Positions 1 through 7,002 are shown, counted from the stretch's first letter. The stretch: 10,274 bases of DNA from CAKQOE01 sp051892195 (GCA_051892195.1 JBJFFZ010000109.1:1-10274); one strand, 5' to 3'. Notes: a model not told the origin generated them from the letters alone. A program made the numbers and translations.

Positions 1-9
1 GCCTCTATT

Positions 10-81
10 GCCGCAGGCCTTCCCTCTGCCGCCGCGGGTCCGCCTCGACTGCCGCAGGCTTTTACCTGCTGCCCCAGGCCT
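10..81. repeat. Degenerate tandem repeat, 20-21 bp period
   Basis: Four copies of a core resembling GCCGCAGGCCT begin at 10, 31, 51 and 71, giving steps of 21, 20 and 20 bp. The copies differ at several bases (the second reads GCCGCGGGTCC, the fourth GCCCCAGGCCT). The period is not a multiple of three throughout, so a repeated peptide is unlikely. The array starts at or before the left edge, so its full length is unknown. It lies upstream of the riboswitch promoter and could be the tail of an intergenic repeat belonging to the preceding gene. Confidence 0.5.
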
Positions 82-94
82 GTCCTTTTCAGGG

Positions 95-123
95 TTGAAT
101 CCAAAGACATGAGATGATAGTAT
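95..123 (+). promoter_or_regulatory. Probable sigma-A promoter of the B12-regulated operon
   Basis: TTGAAT (95-100) and TAGTAT (118-123) are separated by 17 bp, each matching the sigma-A consensus at four of six positions. Transcription would start near 130, just before a 7-bp hairpin (CCGGAAA 132-138 with TTTCCGG 147-153) and the cobalamin riboswitch. No better promoter is visible upstream of the riboswitch within the window. Confidence 0.45.
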
Positions 124-175
124 AGGGTTTGCCGGAAAGGAACATTTTTCCGGTGAAACAATTATTTTTTGAAAA

Positions 176-400
176 CCTCAGGTGCCGGAAGCTCTGCTTG
201 CAGCAGAGAACAGGGTGAAAAGGGAAACAGGTGAAAATCCTGTACGAACTCGTCACTGTAAGCGTATCTGCAGGAACCATTCCGGGAGGATGCCGGAGAC
301 GGCATGCTTTCTGAGTCACTGGGCCTGTGCTGTTTCATTCGCAGTACGGGGCCGGGAAGGCCGGTTCCTGCCATGGCGCAAAGTCAGGAGACCTGCCCGG
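176..400 (+). promoter_or_regulatory. Cobalamin (B12) riboswitch
   Basis: The leader carries the conserved blocks of the cobalamin aptamer in order. There is an AGGTGCC start (180-186), a GGGAAACAGGTGAAAATCCTGT segment (222-243) matching the GGGAA..GGTGAAAATCC signature, and a GTCACTGTAAGCG block (252-264). A second GTCACTGG (314-321) is followed by GGGAAGGCCGG (353-363) and then AAGTCAGGAGACCTGCC (381-397), the B12-box region. CAGGT (179-183) can pair with ACCTG (391-395) to close the aptamer. Riboswitches of this class bind adenosylcobalamin or other cobalamins and normally switch expression off. The operon that follows is therefore expected to be induced when B12 is scarce. Confidence 0.95.
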
Positions 401-404
401 GGTT

Positions 405-449
405 GTACAGAGCCTGTCAGAGGCTCAGGCCACGAGTAACTGGCTGTAC
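405..449 (+). promoter_or_regulatory. Candidate riboswitch expression platform
   Basis: Between the aptamer and the first gene, GTACAG (405-410) can pair with CTGTAC (444-449), ending right next to the AGGAG ribosome binding site (454-458). A competing local hairpin, GAGCCT (410-415) with AGGCTC (421-426), lies inside it. There is no run of T after either stem, so the switch more likely acts on translation initiation than by termination. Which fold is the off state cannot be decided by eye. Confidence 0.4.
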
Positions 450-464
450 GGAAAGGAGAATGAA

Positions 465-1394
465 ATGAAAAGTAAAAACAGAAGAAGATGGGGCATCCTG
501 GCGGCGCTGACCGCATGTGTGATGCTTTTTTGTGTGTCAGGAACCGGCTGCGGAAGCCAGAGTCCAGGCGGAGATTCCGCCGGAGGGGACAGTCAGGCGG
601 CTTCCGGGGACAAGGCTATTTTGGTGGTCAGCTTCGGTACAAGCTACAATGAAAGCAGGGATCTCACCATCGGCGCCATTGAAGAGGCCATTGCAGAGGC
701 GTTTCCTGAATATGATGTGCGGAGAGCCTTCACGAGCCAGATCATTATCGACAAGCTGAAGGAACGGGACGGTCTTGCCATCGACAATGTAGGGGAAGCT
801 TTGGACAGAGCCGTAGCGGACGGCATCCGGACCCTGGTTGTTCAGCCTACCCATCTCATGAACGGATACGAATACACGGATCTTGCAGAGGAACTGAAGT
901 CACGGCAGGATGAGTTTGAGCAGGTGGTTTTAGGGGAACCCCTGCTGACCTCCGACGGGGATTTTGAGGCGGTGGCGGATATTATCGCTTCCGAAACAGC
1001 ATCTTACGATGACGGCAGCACAGGAATCGTGTTTATGGGGCATGGAACCGAGGCGGATTCCAATTCTGTCTACGCAAGGCTGCAGGATACGCTGGATGCT
1101 GCAGGCAGAGAAAACTGCTATATCGGCACGGTGGAAGCAGAGCCGGATCTGGACGACGTCCGGGAGGCCCTTTCGCAGAAGCACTATCAGCGGGTGATTC
1201 TCAAGCCTCTGATGGTAGTGGCCGGTGATCACGCAAACAACGACATGGCCGGAGACGAAGAGGATTCCTGGAAGAGCATCCTTACAAAGGACGGCTATCA
1301 GGTGGAATGCCTGCTGGAGGGCCTGGGGCAGTCCGGGGCCATCCGTCAGATCTATGTGCAGCATGTACAGGATGCCATCCATACGCTGGCATAG
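465..1394 (+). CDS. Exported CbiK-type cobaltochelatase lipoprotein
   Basis: A 309-residue protein of the CbiK class II chelatase family, which inserts cobalt into sirohydrochlorin in anaerobic B12 synthesis. Visible family motifs are VVSFGTSY (54-61), HLMNGYEY (130-137), MGHGTE (191-196), GTVEAEP (221-227) and LKPLMVVAGDHANNDM (246-261). The metal-binding residues expected from Salmonella CbiK are present: His193, Glu224 and His256. Unlike the cytoplasmic enzyme it begins with a basic stretch and a hydrophobic segment ending in GTGC, a weak lipobox that would lipidate Cys29. A Gly/Ser-rich linker follows, so it should sit on the outer face of the membrane. The start at 465 is preferred because AGGAG lies six bases upstream; the frame is open further upstream but that part overlaps the riboswitch. 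It is the first gene under the riboswitch. It may load cobalt, remove metal, or simply bind a tetrapyrrole; the activity is inferred. Confidence 0.88.
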   Translation: MKSKNRRRWGILAALTACVMLFCVSGTGCGSQSPGGDSAGGDSQAASGDKAILVVSFGTSYNESRDLTIGAIEEAIAEAFPEYDVRRAFTSQIIIDKLKERDGLAIDNVGEALDRAVADGIRTLVVQPTHLMNGYEYTDLAEELKSRQDEFEQVVLGEPLLTSDGDFEAVADIIASETASYDDGSTGIVFMGHGTEADSNSVYARLQDTLDAAGRENCYIGTVEAEPDLDDVREALSQKHYQRVILKPLMVVAGDHANNDMAGDEEDSWKSILTKDGYQVECLLEGLGQSGAIRQIYVQHVQDAIHTLA

Positions 1395-1488
1395 AAAATG
1401 ACCCTCCAGGCGGGACCGGAAAAGCGCAATGCATGAATGACCTGCCGGGGGAACTCCGAAAAAACGATACATAGAAATGGAGAATCAA

Positions 1489-2487
1489 ATGAAATACAAT
1501 CTCAGAAAAAAAATCACCTCCACCCTGGGGGCAGCACTGCTCTGCAGTGTCCTGCTGGTGACGGCCTTTCCGGCGGCGGCTGCCGCCGCTACAGAAGGTG
1601 CGACCGATACTTCAAAGGTGGCGGATTCCTCGGAAATGGCTGCTGCAGCAGAGGTGAAAGAGGAAGGCATGGTGCCGGTCTACGGAGGCCAGGTGGCTGA
1701 CGGAACCTATGATATTAAAGTGGAATCCAGCTCTTCCATGTTCCGCATTGTGTCAGCAGAGCTGACGGTACAGGACGGCGTTATGACCTGCCGCATGACC
1801 ATGGGGGGCAAGGGATATCTGTACGTGTTTATGGGAACAGGAGAAGAGGCCGCCCAGGCGGATTCTTCGGAGTATATTTCCTTTGAGGAGGGACCCGACG
1901 GAACCCATTCCTTCACGGTTCCGGTAGAAGGTCTGGATCAGGCCATTGACTGCGCCGCTTTCAGCAAGAAGAAGGAACAGTGGTATGACCGTTCCCTTCT
2001 CTTCCGGCTGGATTCTCTGCCGGAGGGAAGCGTGCGGTATACGGAGGCGCCGGCGGACGGAACCTATACCATGGAGGTTGCCCTCACCGGAGGTTCCGGA
2101 AAGGCCTCTGTCAGCTCACCGGCTGAGATCACCTGTAAGGACGGGGTTATGACAGCACAGCTCGTGTGGAGCAGCCCCAGCTATGACTACATGAAATGGA
2201 ACGGAACTACATATTATCCAACGGATTCCTCTGACGAGGAGCACGCCGTGTTTGAGATTCCGGTGACGGCCTTTGACTGCGAAATTCCGGTCCGGGCGGA
2301 CACCACCGCCATGAGCCAGCCTCATGAAATTGCCTACACCCTGAATTTTGATTCCGCAACCCTCACAAAAATATCCGGCGGCGGTGTGAGCAATACAGCC
2401 CTTGTAATCATCGGGCTTTTTGTGCTGGCTGCGCTGGCGGGCGGCATCGCAGTGGGAAGAAAGATCGGAAAAGGAAAGAACAGATGA
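1489..2487 (+). CDS. Membrane-anchored surface protein, two NEAT-like domains
   Basis: A 332-residue protein with a signal peptide (basic start, hydrophobic core, cleavage near Ala34), a low-complexity linker, two related extracytoplasmic domains (about 63-176 and 185-293), and one C-terminal transmembrane helix (about 302-322) followed by a basic tail. Both domains open with A-DGTY and share a pattern of alternating strands with a central KDGVMT/QDGVMT motif, suggesting a duplicated beta-sandwich. The pattern resembles NEAT (near iron transporter) haem-binding domains, but I cannot confirm that fold. His279 and Tyr283 lie four residues apart near the end of domain 2, where NEAT domains carry a ligand pair. 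GGAG at 1479-1482 sits six bases before the ATG at 1489, so that start is preferred over an in-frame ATG at 1477. Likely role: capture or relay of the ligand between the chelatase-like protein and the binding protein. There is no LPXTG sorting signal. Confidence 0.75.
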   Translation: MKYNLRKKITSTLGAALLCSVLLVTAFPAAAAAATEGATDTSKVADSSEMAAAAEVKEEGMVPVYGGQVADGTYDIKVESSSSMFRIVSAELTVQDGVMTCRMTMGGKGYLYVFMGTGEEAAQADSSEYISFEEGPDGTHSFTVPVEGLDQAIDCAAFSKKKEQWYDRSLLFRLDSLPEGSVRYTEAPADGTYTMEVALTGGSGKASVSSPAEITCKDGVMTAQLVWSSPSYDYMKWNGTTYYPTDSSDEEHAVFEIPVTAFDCEIPVRADTTAMSQPHEIAYTLNFDSATLTKISGGGVSNTALVIIGLFVLAALAGGIAVGRKIGKGKNR

Positions 2488-3710
2488 GAAAGCGGGAATT
2501 CCTGAAAAAAAGACCCGCAGGCAAAGAAATGACGCAGCAGGCTGTCTGGATTCAGGCAGCTTGCTGCATATCTGCAGCGGTGCTGGTAATGCTGGCGTCT
2601 TTTTCCGGCTGCGCAGCGCAGCCCCGGCAGGAGGACCTTCGTGACATTTCTCCGGAGCTGACCTGGGAATCCTCCATGGAGCTTTCCTGTGCCCGGGAAT
2701 TTCAGGCGGAGTTTTATGAAGGAGGCTACACCCTTTTGTGCATCTCCGACGGAAGCCGTTTTCTTCTGGTTCCGGAGGGGGCGCCCGTTCCCGGACAGCT
2801 GGATTCGGACGTGACGGTGCTGCAGCAGCCGGTGGAGCAGATCTATCTGGTGGCCAGCGCAGCCATGAGCTCCTTCGTAAAGCTGGACGCCCTGGAGCAG
2901 ATCCGGTTTTCCGGAACAAAGCAGAGCGGCTGGTACCTCCCGGAGGCAGCAGACGCCATGGCCTCGGGGGATATTATTTATGCAGGAAAATACAGCGCTC
3001 CCGATTATGAAAAAATACTGGCGGAGGGCTGCGGCCTGTGCATTCAGAACACCATGATCCTCCACACGCCGGAAGTAAAGGAAAATCTGGAACGATTTGG
3101 AATCCCGGTTCTCATGGACCGCTCCAGCTACGAGCAGGACCCACTGGGCCGCTGCGAATGGATCCGCCTGTACGGACTGCTCACCGGAAAATCAGAAGAA
3201 GCGGACCGGCTGTTTTTGCAGCAGGCGGAAATGACGAAGCAGGTGGAGGCGGAGATTGCACAGGCAGCCGCCTGTGAAGAAAAACCTCAGGTTGCGTATT
3301 TTTATATCAGTGCAGCAGGAGGGGCCGTGGTCCGCAAGGGCACGGATTATGTTCCCCGGATGATCGAAATGGCGGGGGGCAGCTACGTCTTTGCCCGGCA
3401 GGGGCAGGGGGACAGCAGCGCCTCCTCCAGTGTGACCCTGCAGATGGAGGTCTTCTGTCAGCTGGCCCGGGATGCGGACTACCTGATCTACAACTGCGAC
3501 ATCGATGATGAAATCAAAACCATGGAGCAGCTTCTTGCCAAGGCGCCGGTGCTGAAGGATTTCAAGGCGGTGCAGGAAGGCCATGTGTACTGCACGGGGA
3601 AAAATTTCTATCAGGAAGCCAATATCTGCGGCCAGATGGTGCAGGAGCTTCACGGCATGCTGCAGGACCGGGACGATATGGAATTTCTGAAAAAGCTTGC
3701 TCCGTCATAG
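2484..3710 (+). CDS. ABC transporter substrate-binding lipoprotein (FhuD/BtuF type)
   Basis: A 408-residue periplasmic-binding-protein-type lipoprotein, expected to present an iron-complex, haem or corrinoid ligand to the permease encoded next. After an unusually long basic N-terminus there is a hydrophobic segment (about 21-41) ending in FSGC, so Cys43 is the probable lipidation site. The two-lobed class III binding-protein pattern is visible. The first lobe includes MELS, YEGGYTLL, FSGT and YAGKYSAPDYE (166-176). A linker helix with TPEVKENLERFGIPVLMDRSSYE (195-217) and EWIRLYGLLTGKSEEA (225-240) follows, then a second lobe with DYVPRMIEMAGG and a C-terminal VQEGHVYCTG. The start overlaps the previous stop by four bases (ATGA), a sign of translational coupling, with AAGGAA seven bases upstream. 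An internal ATG at 2529 is a possible alternative start. The precise ligand cannot be read from the sequence. Confidence 0.88.
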   Translation: MRKREFLKKRPAGKEMTQQAVWIQAACCISAAVLVMLASFSGCAAQPRQEDLRDISPELTWESSMELSCAREFQAEFYEGGYTLLCISDGSRFLLVPEGAPVPGQLDSDVTVLQQPVEQIYLVASAAMSSFVKLDALEQIRFSGTKQSGWYLPEAADAMASGDIIYAGKYSAPDYEKILAEGCGLCIQNTMILHTPEVKENLERFGIPVLMDRSSYEQDPLGRCEWIRLYGLLTGKSEEADRLFLQQAEMTKQVEAEIAQAAACEEKPQVAYFYISAAGGAVVRKGTDYVPRMIEMAGGSYVFARQGQGDSSASSSVTLQMEVFCQLARDADYLIYNCDIDDEIKTMEQLLAKAPVLKDFKAVQEGHVYCTGKNFYQEANICGQMVQELHGMLQDRDDMEFLKKLAPS

Positions 3711-3711
3711 G

Positions 3712-3728
3712 GGATGCCCGGGGCATCC
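3712..3728 (+). promoter_or_regulatory. Intercistronic stem-loop between binding-protein and permease genes
   Basis: GGATGCC (3712-3718) and GGCATCC (3722-3728) form a perfect 7-bp stem with a three-base loop, starting just after the binding-protein stop codon. No T-run follows, so it is not a standard terminator. Such stems often protect the upstream mRNA end and give more binding protein than permease; that role is inferred here. Confidence 0.45.
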
Positions 3729-3760
3729 GGAGAATGATCAACGGAAAGGAGGAAAAGGGG

Positions 3761-4774
3761 ATGAGCCGGACCACAAGGAGATGGATGCTGTCCTTCGGCA
3801 TTCTTGCCCTGCTTCTTGCAGCCCTGCTGACAGCAAACCTGCGAATCGGCAGCGTGGACGTGACCTGGGATGAGATTTTTCAGGTGCTGGCGGGGGAACA
3901 GAAGGACGGAATCATGTACAGCATTATCCGGGAGCTGCGGCTTCCCCGCATGTGTGCGGCGGTGCTTCTCGGAGGCGCTCTTTCCGTTTCCGGTTTTCTG
4001 CTGCAGACCTATTTCCGAAATCCCATTGCAGGGCCTTATGTGCTGGGGATCTCCTCCGGCTCAAAGATGGCGGTGGCGGTTGTCATGATCCTCTGCAGCA
4101 CAACGGCAGCCGTCATGTCCTCCTGGGCCATGATTCTTGCGGCCTTTGCAGGAGCTCTGCTTTCCATGGGCATGATTCTGCTGGTTTCCCGGGTGCTGAA
4201 AAACATGTATATGCTGGTGGTGGGCGGAATCATGATCGGCTATATCTGCACGGCGGTGACGGATTTTCTCGTGACCTTTGCGGAGGATTCCAATATTGTC
4301 AATCTTCACAACTGGTCCGTGGGAAGCTTTTCCGGCATCACCTGGGAAAATGTGCGGGTCATGGCGCTGGTGACTGCCATTGGAACGGCTGCCGCCTTTT
4401 TCATGTCCAAGCAGATGGGGGCCTTCCTGCTGGGAGAAAACTATGCCCGGAGCATGGGGGTATCCTTAGGGCGGTTCAAGACGGCGGTGATTCTTCTGTC
4501 CAGCCTGCTTTCCGCCTGCGTTACGGCCTTTGCGGGGCCTGTTTCCTTTGTGGGAATCGCAGTGCCTCAGATCGCAAGGCAGCTTATGGGAACGGCCCGG
4601 CCCCTTGTGGTGATTCCGGCGTGTTTTCTGTGCGGGGCGGATTTCTGCCTGCTGTGCGATCTCATTGCCCGGACGGCCTTTGCGCCGGTGGAGATTAATC
4701 TCAGTTCCGTGACGGCGGTCTTTGGGGCGCCGGTGGTGCTGTATGTGCTGATTCGGGGAAAGGAACGAGGGTAA
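3761..4774 (+). CDS. FecCD/BtuC-family ABC transporter permease
   Basis: A 337-residue integral membrane protein of the FecCD family, the permease class for iron-siderophore, haem and vitamin B12 importers. Family hallmarks are visible: RELRLPRMCAAVLLGGALS (about 54-72), the SGFLLQTYFRNPIAGPYVLGISSG stretch (about 74-97), and GPVSFVGIAVPQIAR (about 260-274), the cytoplasmic loop that contacts the ATPase. The length and roughly ten hydrophobic segments are normal for a family that works as a homodimer. The start at 3761 is chosen because AAAGGAGG (3745-3752) lies eight bases upstream; an in-frame ATG at 3734 precedes that site and is unlikely. It is 50 bp from the binding-protein gene and only five bases from the ATPase gene, so the three form one importer. 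The substrate is probably a corrinoid or related tetrapyrrole because of the B12 riboswitch. Confidence 0.93.
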   Translation: MSRTTRRWMLSFGILALLLAALLTANLRIGSVDVTWDEIFQVLAGEQKDGIMYSIIRELRLPRMCAAVLLGGALSVSGFLLQTYFRNPIAGPYVLGISSGSKMAVAVVMILCSTTAAVMSSWAMILAAFAGALLSMGMILLVSRVLKNMYMLVVGGIMIGYICTAVTDFLVTFAEDSNIVNLHNWSVGSFSGITWENVRVMALVTAIGTAAAFFMSKQMGAFLLGENYARSMGVSLGRFKTAVILLSSLLSACVTAFAGPVSFVGIAVPQIARQLMGTARPLVVIPACFLCGADFCLLCDLIARTAFAPVEINLSSVTAVFGAPVVLYVLIRGKERG

Positions 4775-4779
4775 AGACG

Positions 4780-5559
4780 GTGAAGAATATGGAAGAAACG
4801 GTATTCTGTGGAAATCAGATGTGCGTGGGGTACAGCGGCCGGCCCCTGATCCGGGATCTGAACCTCCGGGTGCACCGGGGGGAGCTGGTGTGTCTCATGG
4901 GCCCCAACGGTGCGGGAAAGTCCACAGTGCTGAAGACGGTCACCGGGCAGATTCCTCTCCTTGAGGGAACCATGCAGCTTCGGGGCCGGGACCTTGTTTC
5001 CATGAAGGAGCAGGAGCGGGCACGGCTGGTTTCCGTGGTGCTGACCGAAAGAATCCGGCCGGAGCTTATGACCTGCCGGGAGGTGGTGGAAATGGGCCGG
5101 TATCCCTACACCGGACGGCTGGGACTTCTGGGGCGGGAGGACCGGCTGCAGGTGGAAGCCGCCATGGAGCTCACCGACAGCAGGCAGCTGGGGGAACTGC
5201 AGTTTTCTCAGGTCAGCGACGGGCAGCAGCAGCGGGTGCTGCTGGCCAGAGCCATCTGCCAGGAGCCGGAGCTCATCGTGCTGGACGAGCCTGCCTCCTT
5301 TCTGGATATCCGCTACAAGCTGGAAATCATGACGGTGCTGAAGCGGCTGGCTGCAGAACGGGGCACCGGGGTGCTCATGTCCGTCCACGAGCTGGATCTG
5401 ATCCGCAGTGCGGCGGATCATGTGATCTGCCTGAAGCAGGGGCGGGTTTTTGCCGGCGGGACGCCGGGGGAGCTGTTTACAGAGGAGCTGATTGCAGAGC
5501 TTTACGATATTCGCATGGAAGCTTATGATCCATGCTTTGAGGACTACCGGTTTTACTGA
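4780..5559 (+). CDS. ABC transporter ATP-binding protein (FecE/BtuD type)
   Basis: A 259-residue ATPase that powers the importer encoded just upstream. Walker A is GPNGAGKST (41-49), the signature is VSDGQQQ (144-150), Walker B is LIVLDEP (165-171) followed by the D-loop SFLD, and the switch histidine is His203 in SVHELD. Two positions depart from textbook ABC proteins: the signature has Asp where LSGGQ has its first Gly, and the Q-loop region reads VVLTERIRPELM (86-97) with no Gln at the usual place. From memory, similar LTER and SDG variants occur in other iron/haem-type ATPases, so this is more likely a subfamily trait than damage. Translation starts at GTG 4780, with GAGG nine bases upstream overlapping the end of the permease gene. 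An ATG at 4789 is less well placed. It is the last gene of the operon. Confidence 0.93.
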   Translation: MKNMEETVFCGNQMCVGYSGRPLIRDLNLRVHRGELVCLMGPNGAGKSTVLKTVTGQIPLLEGTMQLRGRDLVSMKEQERARLVSVVLTERIRPELMTCREVVEMGRYPYTGRLGLLGREDRLQVEAAMELTDSRQLGELQFSQVSDGQQQRVLLARAICQEPELIVLDEPASFLDIRYKLEIMTVLKRLAAERGTGVLMSVHELDLIRSAADHVICLKQGRVFAGGTPGELFTEELIAELYDIRMEAYDPCFEDYRFY

Positions 5560-5713
5560 TGTCTGCAGGGCAGACGGCAGAAGGTGCGTTGTTTCGCGGC
5601 CTTCCCGGGACACCGGATTTCGGAAAACGGATTTATGCCCAATCCTGGGCCGATCCGCAGAAAGCATATTTTTGAGGCTGTTTTTTGCAGTCTCTTTTCT
5701 TTTGTCAGAATTA

Positions 5714-5722
5714 TGTTACAAT
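5714..5722 (+). promoter_or_regulatory. Extended -10 promoter of the AEC transporter gene
   Basis: TGTTACAAT (5714-5722) matches the extended -10 form TGnTATAAT with one mismatch in the hexamer, about 80 bp before the AEC start codon. A poor CTTTTC lies 17 bp upstream. The 245-bp spacer 5560-5804 otherwise holds small stems only (GTCTGC 5561-5566 with GCAGAC 5570-5575, and GCCCA 5637-5641 with TGGGC 5646-5650). Neither is followed by a T-run, so the end of the upstream operon is not marked by a clear terminator. Confidence 0.5.
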
Positions 5723-5804
5723 GGTGTCTGATCATGTCCTCCTGTCTTTATGATACGCAGGATTTTTTTATTGGATGGAATGTATTTACGAAAGGGACGT
5801 ACGA

Positions 5805-6734
5805 ATGAATATCGGAGTGATTCTGCATCAGATGGTTCAGCTTGCTGCAATGATGGGATTTGGATATCTGCTGTATAAAATAAAACTCATGGATGAGGAT
5901 TTTAATCAGAAGCTGACGAAGCTTCTGGTAAACTTTACGCTTCCCGCCATGATTCTGGCTTCTGTGCTGGAGCAGCCGGCGGAACGGGATTATGGGGTGG
6001 TGACAAGGGTTCTGGGACTGTCGGTGCTGATCTATGTCCTGCTTCCGGTTCTGTCCTATGTGTTTACGAAGCTTTTAAGGGTGCCCCGGAAGCATCAGGG
6101 CATCTACATGTTTATGTTCAGCTACTCCAACGTAGGGTTTATGGGATTTCCGGTGATCGGGGCCATTTACGGCAGCACGGGGATCTTTTATGCGGCCATC
6201 GTCAATATTATATTTAATATTTCAAGCTTCTCGGTGGGGGCGGTTCTCATGAATTACGGCGATCCGTCGGAGGGAGAAAAAGGTATCCCGTGGAAAAAGC
6301 TCCTGTCGCCGGGGATTTCCGTGTCGGTTCTCTCTCTGATCATCTACTGCACCGGCGTGGTATTTCCGGCGGATGTGGTCAGCGTCTGCTCCTCTTTAGG
6401 AGGGCTTACGAGTCCGCTTGCCATGCTGCTGGTGGGGGCGACTCTGGCCACCATGGATCTTCGGACGGTGTTCGGGGACTGGCGGCTGTATCCGTTTACC
6501 CTTATGAAGCAGATTGTTCTGCCCCTCTGTATCTGGGCAGTGCTGCGGTGTCTGGTTCAGGACCCGGTGATCCTGGGAACCTGTACGGTTCTGATGCTGA
6601 TGCCTGTGGCAAATTTTACTGTCATGTATGCGGGCCTTCATGGAAAGGACGTACAGCTGGGGGCCAGGGGGATCTTTATGACGACCCTGTTTTCCATCGT
6701 CAGCGTGCCCCTGATGATGTATTTCATCGGGTAG
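5805..6734 (+). CDS. AEC-family transporter
   Basis: A 309-residue hydrophobic protein of the auxin efflux carrier (AEC, Mem_trans) family, whose bacterial members export or exchange small organic acids and similar metabolites. The N-terminal half shows the typical LLYKIKLMDEDFNQKLTKLL cytoplasmic stretch followed by NFTLPAMIL (43-51). The middle has FMFSYSNVGFMGFPVIGAIYG (about 101-121), and the C-terminal half has TSPLAMLLVGATLA and LMLMPVANFTVMYA, the repeated pattern expected of two inverted five-helix halves. The start at 5805 follows AAAGGGA at a spacing of about eight bases; an in-frame ATG at 5775 has no ribosome binding site. It has its own promoter and stands alone, so a link to the B12 operon is not supported. 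The substrate is unknown. Confidence 0.92.
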   Translation: MNIGVILHQMVQLAAMMGFGYLLYKIKLMDEDFNQKLTKLLVNFTLPAMILASVLEQPAERDYGVVTRVLGLSVLIYVLLPVLSYVFTKLLRVPRKHQGIYMFMFSYSNVGFMGFPVIGAIYGSTGIFYAAIVNIIFNISSFSVGAVLMNYGDPSEGEKGIPWKKLLSPGISVSVLSLIIYCTGVVFPADVVSVCSSLGGLTSPLAMLLVGATLATMDLRTVFGDWRLYPFTLMKQIVLPLCIWAVLRCLVQDPVILGTCTVLMLMPVANFTVMYAGLHGKDVQLGARGIFMTTLFSIVSVPLMMYFIG

Positions 6735-6861
6735 GCCCGGGGCGGCGGGTGCGCAGCGCACCCTGCATACGGGGGCCCGGGGGGCTGCCCGGTGGGAACC
6801 CCGCATGGAGCCGGCCCGGGGTGGCGGGAATGCGGCGGCGCTATGGCCGGACGGCCCGGGG
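6734..6861. repeat. GC-rich spacer with four GGCCCGGGG cores about 40 bp apart
   Basis: The core GGCCCGGGG occurs at 6734, 6774, 6813 and 6853, steps of 40, 39 and 40 bp. The bases between the cores are only loosely similar (GGCGGG or TGCCC patterns follow each core). A perfect hairpin, GGGTGCG (6747-6753) with CGCACCC (6757-6763), lies in the first unit, overlapping the region just after the AEC stop codon. No T-run follows, so it is not a standard terminator. I see no coding signal in this strongly GC-biased stretch. Confidence 0.5.
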
Positions 6862-6942
6862 CAGGTGCCCCGCGGGCGGGGCGGCTTTACGGGATAAAAC
6901 CGCAGGTTTTTCCGGTTGACGGAGATATTTCCCCCTGGTTTA

Positions 6943-6951
6943 TGTTATACT
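6943..6951 (+). promoter_or_regulatory. Extended -10 promoter of the XerD-like gene
   Basis: TGTTATACT (6943-6951) is an extended -10 element with one mismatch to TATAAT, about 50 bp before the start codon. A TTGACG at 6916-6921 lies 24 bp away, too far to serve as its -35 box. The element closely resembles the one in front of the AEC transporter gene. Confidence 0.5.
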
Positions 6952-7002
6952 GGAGTGGCACACAATTGGGCACAGAAAAATGGTCCGGAGGTCAGCTGAA
7001 TT

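Noticed and set aside
2116..3065. Overlapping minus-strand open frames of 267 and 243 codons
   Set aside because: They lie opposite the surface protein and binding-protein genes, have low-complexity Arg/Pro-rich translations and no family motifs.
3952..4698. A 248-codon plus-strand frame inside the permease gene
   Set aside because: The permease frame shows clear FecCD motifs throughout; the alternative is Cys/His/Gly-rich and has no features.
4567..5667. Long open frame (366 codons) on the minus strand over the permease end and the ATPase
   Set aside because: It lies opposite the ATPase with its Walker motifs, its translation is rich in His, Pro and Arg with no recognisable domain, and no ribosome binding site was seen. 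It is an antisense by-product of GC-rich codons.
6896..6911. AAAACC-GCA-GGTTTT hairpin as terminator of the AEC gene
   Set aside because: The stem is weak and AT-rich, and only one extra T follows before GC-rich sequence, so the signal is too poor to call.
6916..6951. TTGACG as the -35 box for the XerD-like promoter
   Set aside because: The distance to the -10 hexamer is 24 bp, too long for sigma-A; the extended -10 alone is the better explanation.
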